Of a stretch of 20,640 nucleotides of DNA, positions 15,124 through 20,640 are shown in pieces. This DNA comes from Candidatus Omnitrophota bacterium (lineage in GTDB: Bacteria; Omnitrophota; Koll11; Aquiviventales; Aquiviventaceae). The stretch's first letter is position 1. Each line of letters opens with the position of its first letter. Position numbers and translations under genes: made by a program. The notes beneath the pieces were generated by a model that was not told the DNA's origin, made no database searches, and worked only from the letters and a program-made list of their open reading frames with translations. The DNA is taken from the NCBI GenBank assembly GCA_016196415.1, contig JACPXS010000036.1:1-20640 (forward strand). Reading direction: 5' to 3'.

Positions 15124-16668
15124 ATGAGCCTGCGCCTCTACAATACCCTCAGCCGAACCCTCGAAGCGTTCGTGCCGCTCGACCCCGAAGGCTCGAAGGT
15201 GGGCATCTACGTCTGCGGCCCGACGGTCTACGACGACCCGCACATCGGCCACGCGCGCAGCGCGTACCTCTTCGACGTCCTGCGCCGCTACCTGAAGCAC
15301 AGGGGCTATGATGTGACGTTCGTCCGGAACGTGACGGACGTGGACGACAAGATTATCGAGAAGGCGAGGCAAGAATTCGTGGCGTGGGACGCGGGGCGCG
15401 GAGCGGAGGATCTGAAGGCCAAGTGTCGGGAAGTGGCAGACCGCTACCTCAAGAGCTACCACGAGGCGCTTGGCCGGCTTGGCATTGCCGCCCCTGACAT
15501 TGAGCCAAAAGCGACGGAACACGTCATCCCCGATTCACAGAACGTTGAAACCACGAAGCAGATCGACGCCTCCATGACGGGCTTCATCGGCCAACTGATG
15601 ACGAAGAACATGGCGTATCAAGCCGGAGGGGACGTCTATTTCCCGGTGCGCAAGTTTGCAGAGTACGGGACATTGTCGAATCGCTCGCTCGACGAGTTAC
15701 AGGCTGGAGCGCGAGTCGAGCCGGAAGAGCAGAAAGAAGACCCGCTTGATTTTGCGCTCTGGAAGGCCGCGAAGCCCGATGAGCCTTCGTGGAACAGCCC
15801 CTGGGGACCTGGACGGCCTGGGTGGCATATTGAATGTTCCGTGATGAGCATAGCCTATCTGGGCGACGCGTTTGATATTCATGGTGGGGGTGTCGATCTT
15901 GTCTTTCCCCACCACGAAAATGAAGTCGCCCAGGCGCGCGCACTGGGCAAGCCGTTCGCGAAATATTGGATGCACAACGGCCTGCTCACCGTGAAGGGCG
16001 AGAAGATGTCGAAGTCGCTCGGGAATTTTGTGACCATTGAGCAAGCGCTCAGAAAAGCTGGCAACGCAGATGTCCTGAAAGTTTTTTTCCTTGGCACTCA
16101 TTATCGAAAACCAATTGACTATGCTGAGGCCAATGTTGAGATGGCAGAGAAGCGCTTTAGCGGGCTCTGGCACTTCCTGGGGCAAGCCAAAAACTGCCAC
16201 TTAGCTCTTGCTGGAAGCCGGGCCATCCCAGAGCAAGTCGCGCGGCTTCGGGAAAGATTTGTCCAGGTGATGGACGATGATCTGAATACTCCGGGTGCCT
16301 TAGCAGTGCTCGATAAGCTTGTTGAGCTCGGTCACCGGTGGATTGAGTCATGGCGAGAACGGAAGTCGCAGTGGCAACAAGCCCATCCCGGAGAACTCCT
16401 CGATCCAGGCGATGACCCCAATCTCGACGCGCTGCAAGGTCACATTGATGCTTGTGCGGCGGCAGTCGAAGAGCTTGGAGCGGTATTAGGGGTAACGTTT
16501 CGGATGGGTGAGGTCAGCGATGAGGCAAACGTACTCTTCGAGGAGTATAAAGCGGCAAGAGCACGCAAAGATTTTCAGACTTCTGATCAGAAACGACGGC
16601 TGTTGCAAGAAAAAGGATTTACGATCCAAGACACGTCAACCGGTTCCATCATGCTTCCCAAGCGATGA
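15124..16668 (+). CDS. cysS: Cysteinyl-tRNA synthetase
   Basis: This is a class I aminoacyl-tRNA synthetase that charges tRNA-Cys. It has 514 residues against about 460 in E. coli. The HIGH motif is at 40-43 and KMSKS at 294-298. Zinc ligands that bind the cysteine thiol correspond to C31, C238, H263 and E267. The C-terminal helical domain ends with the DFQTSDQKRRLLQEKGF block seen in the family. Extra length lies around residues 130-165 and 410-440. Base composition shifts within the gene: 15181-15240 has 41 G or C in 60, but 15541-15600 has 33 and 16081-16140 only 24. The 5' fifth resembles cysE and the rest does not. It pairs with cysE, as in many genomes, linking cysteine synthesis and use. 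Confidence 0.96.
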   Translation: MSLRLYNTLSRTLEAFVPLDPEGSKVGIYVCGPTVYDDPHIGHARSAYLFDVLRRYLKHRGYDVTFVRNVTDVDDKIIEKARQEFVAWDAGRGAEDLKAKCREVADRYLKSYHEALGRLGIAAPDIEPKATEHVIPDSQNVETTKQIDASMTGFIGQLMTKNMAYQAGGDVYFPVRKFAEYGTLSNRSLDELQAGARVEPEEQKEDPLDFALWKAAKPDEPSWNSPWGPGRPGWHIECSVMSIAYLGDAFDIHGGGVDLVFPHHENEVAQARALGKPFAKYWMHNGLLTVKGEKMSKSLGNFVTIEQALRKAGNADVLKVFFLGTHYRKPIDYAEANVEMAEKRFSGLWHFLGQAKNCHLALAGSRAIPEQVARLRERFVQVMDDDLNTPGALAVLDKLVELGHRWIESWRERKSQWQQAHPGELLDPGDDPNLDALQGHIDACAAAVEELGAVLGVTFRMGEVSDEANVLFEEYKAARARKDFQTSDQKRRLLQEKGFTIQDTSTGSIMLPKR

Positions 16669-16732
16669 CGCCCGGCCCACAACGCCTCTGGGGTAGTGCG
16701 TCCCTCGCACCGCGTCATACTTCTTGCGGTCC

Positions 16733-16774
16733 GATGTCTCGGATCTCATGTCTCAGGTCTGATGTCTGATGTCT
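16733..16774. repeat. Heptamer array containing the tmk start codon
   Basis: Six 7-base units start at 16733, 16740, 16747, 16754, 16761 and 16768. The consensus is GATGTCT, exact in units 1, 5 and 6, and all six end in TCT. The tmk ATG (16769) is inside the last unit. Because the period is not a multiple of three, ATG codons in neighbouring units fall in different frames; the only other in-frame one (16748) meets a stop four codons later. Confidence 0.85.
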
Positions 16775-17437
16775 CCCCGCCGCGGCTGCTTCATTACCCT
16801 CGAGGGTCCCGAAGGCTCGGGCAAATCCAGCCAGGCGCGCGCGCTGGTGCGGCTGCTCGCGCGAGTCGGTCGCCGGGTGACGTTCGTGCGCGATCCGGGC
16901 TCGACCGCGCTAGGTCGACAGCTACGGCGCGTACTGTTGCATAGCCACGCCGCGCTCTCGCCCCTGGCGGAGGCCCTCCTGTTTATCGGGGGCCGGGTCC
17001 AGCTGGTGGAGGAGCGCATCCGTCCGGCCCTGGTCGGCGACCGGGTGGTGGTCTGCGACCGGTTCCATGACTCCACGGTGGCCTATCAAGGCTTCGGCGG
17101 GGGGCTGAACGTCACATGGCTGGAACGGGTGGGGCAGCGGGCCATTGGTGGGATCATGCCGGACCTGACGATTCTGCTCGATCTGCCGACGGCGCGTGGC
17201 TTCGCGCGGCTGGGCCGCTCACGCGACCGGATGGAGCGCAAGACGAGGGAATTCCATCGGAGAGTCCGGCAAGGCTTCCTCCGATTGGCGAAACGCGAGC
17301 CAAAACGGTTCGTGGTCATCAATGCCGACCGGCCGAGTCAGATGGTCCAGCGGGACGTGGAGCGGGCGGTGCTGCGGCTGATGACCGCAACACACTGTTC
17401 ACTCGCCACTCGCCACTCGCCACTCGCCACTCGCTAA
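16769..17437 (+). CDS. tmk: Thymidylate kinase
   Basis: Thymidylate kinase phosphorylates dTMP to dTDP for DNA synthesis. It has 222 residues. Motifs: P-loop GPEGSGKSS (13-21), RDPGST (41-46) in place of the usual REPGGT, DRFHDSTVAYQG (97-108), and a LID segment DRMERKTREFHRRVRQGF (153-170). The last dozen or more residues are a 7-residue repeat (two copies of HSPLATR after SLATR) encoded by a 7-base array, and are probably not part of the fold. The start at 16769 lies in another 7-base array and has no clear ribosome site, but the conserved core begins right after it. It is followed by holB with a TAATG overlap; tmk-holB is a widely conserved pair. Confidence 0.92.
   Translation: MSPRRGCFITLEGPEGSGKSSQARALVRLLARVGRRVTFVRDPGSTALGRQLRRVLLHSHAALSPLAEALLFIGGRVQLVEERIRPALVGDRVVVCDRFHDSTVAYQGFGGGLNVTWLERVGQRAIGGIMPDLTILLDLPTARGFARLGRSRDRMERKTREFHRRVRQGFLRLAKREPKRFVVINADRPSQMVQRDVERAVLRLMTATHCSLATRHSPLATR
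17394..17435. repeat. Heptamer array encoding the Tmk C-terminal tail
   Basis: Six units of 7 bases start at 17394, 17401, 17408, 17415, 17422 and 17429. Units 2-5 are exact ACTCGCC and unit 6 is ACTCGCT. Three units make 21 bases, so the protein repeats every seven residues (HSPLATR). The T of unit 6 is the first base of the tmk stop codon. Confidence 0.95.
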
Positions 17438-18417
17438 TGGGCTGGGACGACCTGCTCGGACACGAAAGCGCCAAACGGCTCCTGCGCGCACACGCGGAGT
17501 CAGGCCGGATGGCCGGCGCCTACCTCCTCGTCGGCCCCGAGGGTGTGGGCAAGCGTCGATTGGCCCGCGAGATGGCCAAGGCGCTCAATTGCACCGCACA
17601 AGGGCCGAGGCCCTGCGATGCCTGTGCGGTCTGTCGCCAGATTGATCGAAACAGCCATCCCGATGTGCACGGCCTAGCGCCTGGCGGGGCTTCCGATCAG
17701 ATCAAGATCGATGACGTCCGGGGACTGCTTGGTCGCATCGCCCTTCACCCATTCAGCGCCGCCACTCAGGTGGTGATCATCGATGGAGCAGAGCGGTTGA
17801 CTGAAGAAGCCGCCAACGCGCTCTTGAAAACCCTGGAGGAGCCGAACCCCCATACGCGATTTCTGTTGACGAGCGCGCATGTGGCGGATTGCTTGCCGAC
17901 GATTCGGTCCCGCTGCCAGCTCATTCGGTGTGACGCGCTGCCCGCCGATGCCATCGCGCGCATCGTGATAGGCGAGCGGGGCTGCGAGCCGCAGGTTGCG
18001 GAGTCGGTGGCGCGTATCGCCGGCGGCAGCGCCTCCGGCGCGCTCGCGCTGGCCGCGCGATGGACTCGCCACCAGCAGATCGCCGCCCAATTGGCAGACG
18101 ACGCGCCTTCGGCATGGGCCGCCCATCCGCTGCCTGAGACGCGCGAGGAGGTCGCCGAGTTCTTGGACGATCTCATGCAATGGCTGCGGGATCTCGCGGT
18201 GGTGGATGCGGATCCGGCGCATTTGGTGTACGCGGAGCACGCCGAGCGACTCCGCCGCCAGGCCCGCGCGTTCGATCGGGACCGGTGTATCGAGACGGCG
18301 CTTGAGTTGGTGGCGCTCCGCGATTCGCTGGAGCAGTTTGTCAGCCCGAGGTTGGTGGCCGCGCTGGCACGAGAGAAATGGCTGGAACTTCTGAAGGGTG
18401 GAGGGGTGGACCAGTGA
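17437..18417 (+). CDS. holB: DNA polymerase III delta-prime subunit
   Basis: HolB is the delta-prime subunit of the clamp loader that opens the sliding clamp for DNA polymerase III. It has 326 residues, as expected. Features: GHESAKRLLRAH near the N-terminus, P-loop GPEGVGKR (33-40, no Ser or Thr after the Lys, as is often the case in delta-prime), a zinc module with C52, C60, C63 and C66, VVIIDGAERL (112-121) and the SRC motif (158-160), which carries the trans-acting arginine. The C-terminal collar domain follows from about 200. The ATG at 17437 overlaps the tmk stop (TAATG), which implies translational coupling. The final codons (GGGVDQ) fall in a G-rich repeat arm. DnaX is excluded by the length and degenerate P-loop. 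Confidence 0.93.
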   Translation: MGWDDLLGHESAKRLLRAHAESGRMAGAYLLVGPEGVGKRRLAREMAKALNCTAQGPRPCDACAVCRQIDRNSHPDVHGLAPGGASDQIKIDDVRGLLGRIALHPFSAATQVVIIDGAERLTEEAANALLKTLEEPNPHTRFLLTSAHVADCLPTIRSRCQLIRCDALPADAIARIVIGERGCEPQVAESVARIAGGSASGALALAARWTRHQQIAAQLADDAPSAWAAHPLPETREEVAEFLDDLMQWLRDLAVVDADPAHLVYAEHAERLRRQARAFDRDRCIETALELVALRDSLEQFVSPRLVAALAREKWLELLKGGGVDQ

Positions 18418-18453
18418 TGCAGTTAGACCCCTGCACCCTCGACCCTCCACCGA
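18397..18453. repeat. Inverted heptamer repeats at holB-metG junction
   Basis: The right half has four 7-base units at 18426, 18433, 18440 and 18447, with the common core ACCCT. The left half, at the end of holB, is the G-rich complement. GGTGGAGGG at 18397-18405 pairs perfectly with 18443-18451. The holB stop and a TGATG overlap at 18415-18419 lie in the loop. Confidence 0.7.
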
Positions 18454-18455
18454 GC

Positions 18456-20060
18456 ATGATGTCTAAAATTGTCTATTTGACCACGCCGCTCTACTACGTG
18501 AATGCGGCGCCGCACATCGGCCATTCCTACACCACCATCGCGGCCGACTGCCTGGCGCGCTACTACCGCGTGAAGGGGCGGGAGGTGTTCTTGCTGACGG
18601 GCACCGACGAGCATGGCCAGAAAATCGAGCAGGCGGCTGCCGCGTCAGGCCAAGCCCCGCAGGTCTTTGTCGATCAGGTCGTGGAGCGCTTCGTGGCGCT
18701 GTGGAAGCTGCTGCACATCGCGTATGACGATTTTATTCGCACGACGCAAGCTCGGCACACCGCCGCGGTCCAGGCCATCCTCGCGCGGCTCTATGACGAG
18801 CACAAGCTGACCCGCGCGACCTATCAAGGCTGGTACTGCACGCCGGATGAGACATTTTGGACCGACGCGGAGCTGGCCCAATTGGTCCGCACCGGCCAAC
18901 GCCCCACGTGTCCCGCCTGCCAACGTCCGCTCGAGGCGGTGACCGAGGACGGCTGGCATCTGCCGTTGCGCGCGGCGCAGCCGTGGTTGAAGGCGTTTGT
19001 GAAGGCGCATCCCACTTTTGTCCAGCCAGCGAGCCGGTACAACGAGCTCGTCAGTCTGCTGGAACAGCCGTTGCCCGAGTCGCTGTGCATCACGCGCCCG
19101 CGGCGGCGCGTCAACTGGGGCATCCCCGTGCCGTTTAGTCACGAGCACGTCACCTACGTCTGGTTCGACGCGCTGCTCAACTACATCACCGTGCCCGGGT
19201 ATCTCGCCGATCCCGCGCGCTTTGCCCGGCTGTGGCCCGCCGACGTCCACTTCATCGGCAAGGACATTTTGCGCCATCACGCCGTCTACTGGCCGATCAT
19301 CCTGCACGCGCTGGGGTTCTCCGATGCGCAGATGCCGAAGGCGATCGTGGCGCACGGCTGGTGGAAGATCGGCGAGCAGAAAATGTCGAAATCGCTGGGG
19401 AACATCGTGGACCCCTCGGTGGTCATCGCGCAGGTGCTGAAGGGCCAGCCGTATGCGGCGGATAGCTATCGCTACTTTCTCTTGCGGGAAATCCCCTTCG
19501 GGCAAGACGGGAGCTTCTCCGAAGAGGCGCTGGTCACCCGGCTCAATGCCGATCTGGCGAATGATCTGGGCAACCTCGTGAACCGGGCCTGCTCCATGAT
19601 TGAGCGGTACTGCCGCGGGGCCGTCCCATCACTGGGTCCCGTCGGCTGCGCGGTCGAGGATGAGCCGCTTCAGCAGGCCGCGATCGCCCTCGCGGCGACG
19701 GTCGATCAGGCGATGAGCCGTTTGGAATTCTCCGCAGCCCTTGAAGCCATCATGGGCGTCGTGACGTGCGCCAACCGATACATTGAGCACGTGGCGCCTT
19801 GGCAGTTGGCCAAACACCCTGAAGACCGGCCCCGGTTAGAGATGACGCTCCATGTGGTCGCCGAGGTCCTTCGCATCGTCAGCATCGTGCTTGAGCCGTT
19901 CATGCCGGCTGTCGCGGAAGCGATGTGGCAGCAGCTCGGCTTGGGCCAGCAGCCCCGTCGTCTTCAAGACGCCGGCCAATGGCGCGGGATCGGCGCGGGA
20001 TCGACCATCGGGGCGCATCCGGTGTTGTTCCCTCGACTTGAATCCAGCACATCCCGGTGA
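18456..20060 (+). CDS. metG: Methionyl-tRNA synthetase
   Basis: This class I synthetase charges tRNA-Met and initiator tRNA. From the preferred start it has 534 residues, the short form without the C-terminal dimerisation domain. Numbering from the second Met (18459): SKIVYLTTPLYYVNAAPHIGHSY holds the HIGH motif at 19-22; KMSKS is at 308-312. A single zinc knuckle is suggested by C127, C151 and C154; the position expected to be the second Cys is D130 (YCTPDETF), which may weaken zinc binding. The start at 18456/18459 matches where the family begins. An upstream in-frame ATG at 18417 overlaps the holB stop (TGATG) and would add 13 residues encoded by the repeat; coupled translation from it is possible. 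The anticodon-binding helical domain occupies the last 170 residues or so. Confidence 0.95.
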   Translation: MMSKIVYLTTPLYYVNAAPHIGHSYTTIAADCLARYYRVKGREVFLLTGTDEHGQKIEQAAAASGQAPQVFVDQVVERFVALWKLLHIAYDDFIRTTQARHTAAVQAILARLYDEHKLTRATYQGWYCTPDETFWTDAELAQLVRTGQRPTCPACQRPLEAVTEDGWHLPLRAAQPWLKAFVKAHPTFVQPASRYNELVSLLEQPLPESLCITRPRRRVNWGIPVPFSHEHVTYVWFDALLNYITVPGYLADPARFARLWPADVHFIGKDILRHHAVYWPIILHALGFSDAQMPKAIVAHGWWKIGEQKMSKSLGNIVDPSVVIAQVLKGQPYAADSYRYFLLREIPFGQDGSFSEEALVTRLNADLANDLGNLVNRACSMIERYCRGAVPSLGPVGCAVEDEPLQQAAIALAATVDQAMSRLEFSAALEAIMGVVTCANRYIEHVAPWQLAKHPEDRPRLEMTLHVVAEVLRIVSIVLEPFMPAVAEAMWQQLGLGQQPRRLQDAGQWRGIGAGSTIGAHPVLFPRLESSTSR

Positions 20061-20088
20061 TTCGTATGCGTCTGACGAGACAGCTCCC

Positions 20089-20640
20089 TTGACGTTCCAT
20101 TCCGCATTCCGCATTCCCCTGGTCCGACGCCTATTGCGGGGACGGCTGCTCTACGTGGCGTTGGGGCTGTTGATGGCGATCCTCTATGCCCGCACGATCA
20201 CGTTCACACCCAGGCGGGTGTTCCAAGCGGAACCGGTTTCTGAGGCGGCTCAGACCGAATCGCTTGAGTGGTGGCCGACCGCACAAGAAACGGCGGTGTT
20301 CCAGCGCGCCATGGTCCAAAAACCCCATCTGGCGCTTGCCTTGTCCCTCGTAACGATCGGCATGGGAGGGCTGGCGGTCGTCGGATTGATCGGCTTCGGC
20401 TGGGCGCTTGCGACCGGTCGGCTCCGCACCATCTGGCACTTTTCCTCGCGCGGGGTCCCGCCATGGTCATTCGGCGAGTTCGGGCGGATCATGATCCTGA
20501 CGGTCGTTGTGGCCAGCCTCCTGCCGTTTGTGCGCATCGCGGCGCTCGCCTCATGGCTTGACGTGCACGACGCCAATCTGTGGATCACCACGTCGATGGT
20601 GACGCTAGATGTGTTTGTGATCCTCGCCATCCTCGCCTTC
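20089..20640 (+). CDS. N-terminal part of unrecognised membrane protein
   Basis: An open frame of 184 codons runs off the right edge without a stop. It has the strong hydrophobic pattern of an inner-membrane protein, with helices at about 21-36, 80-103, 128-145 and 165-184, and a charged loop (about 45-78) with two adjacent tryptophans. The start is uncertain: TTG at 20089 is the first in-frame candidate near the end of metG, while ATG 20173 would cut into the first helix. The first dozen codons overlap a CATTCCG repeat. A PPWSFGEF stretch near residue 122 faintly recalls the segment before the CPBP-type membrane protease domain, but the diagnostic motifs would lie beyond the window, so no function is assigned. 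Confidence 0.6.
   Translation, partial: MTFHSAFRIPLVRRLLRGRLLYVALGLLMAILYARTITFTPRRVFQAEPVSEAAQTESLEWWPTAQETAVFQRAMVQKPHLALALSLVTIGMGGLAVVGLIGFGWALATGRLRTIWHFSSRGVPPWSFGEFGRIMILTVVVASLLPFVRIAALASWLDVHDANLWITTSMVTLDVFVILAILAF
20098..20118. repeat. CATTCCG heptamer array after metG
   Basis: Three 7-base units, CATTCCG, CATTCCG and CATTCCC, start at 20098, 20105 and 20112. The same heptamer organises the mlaF-mlaD island about 10 kb upstream. The array overlaps the probable N-terminal codons of the last gene. Confidence 0.8.

Noticed and set aside
14072..15127. 351-codon plus-strand frame overlapping ispF and cysE
   Set aside because: Arg/Ala/Gly-rich out-of-frame product; the ispF and cysE frames carry the conserved motifs.
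17394..17435. CRISPR-like reading of the tandem repeat arrays
   Set aside because: Units are 7 bases in direct contact, with no unique spacers of 25-45 bases and no cas genes.

Overview
The window carries one continuous plus-strand run of housekeeping genes from a GC-rich bacterium. It is a diderm: the Lol (lipoprotein export) and Mla (phospholipid transport) genes require an outer membrane. It also has McsA, McsB and ClpC, the protein-arginine phosphorylation and degradation module best known from Bacillota. The mix fits an uncultured diderm lineage such as Omnitrophota or a neighbouring candidate phylum. That assignment is an inference from gene content only.

Layout. 177-2201: LolC/E-type permease and LolD ATPase. 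2301-3167: branched-chain aminotransferase. 3168-3474: about 300 bases without a gene, holding two long hairpins. 3475-7580: mcsA-mcsB-clpC, tightly packed. 7703-10312: mlaE-mlaF-mlaD. 10470-12872: radA and a membrane PIN/TRAM protein of the YacL type. 13131-16668: ispD, a C-terminally shortened ispF, cysE and cysS. 16769-20060: tmk, holB and metG. 20089 to the end: the start of an unrecognised membrane protein that runs off the window. No tRNA, rRNA, CRISPR array, phage gene or transposase was seen.

How the genes fit together. The order mcsA-mcsB-clpC-radA-(disA)-yacL-ispD-ispF-(gltX)-cysE-cysS is the classic Bacillus clpC-to-cysS order. Here ctsR, disA and gltX are missing and an mla operon sits between clpC and radA. 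tmk-holB-metG is a second widely conserved group (DNA precursor supply, clamp loader, tRNA charging).

The most unusual feature lies between the genes. From mlaF onward, at least seven islands have a strict 7-base period with a different, degenerate heptamer in each. Some form inverted pairs. They lie exactly at gene junctions and run into coding sequence, supplying the tmk start codon and the C-terminal tails of MlaD, IspD and Tmk. The other junctions carry long imperfect palindromes. These islands, and the loss of the conserved IspF C-terminus at the cysE junction, are the main items for follow-up.
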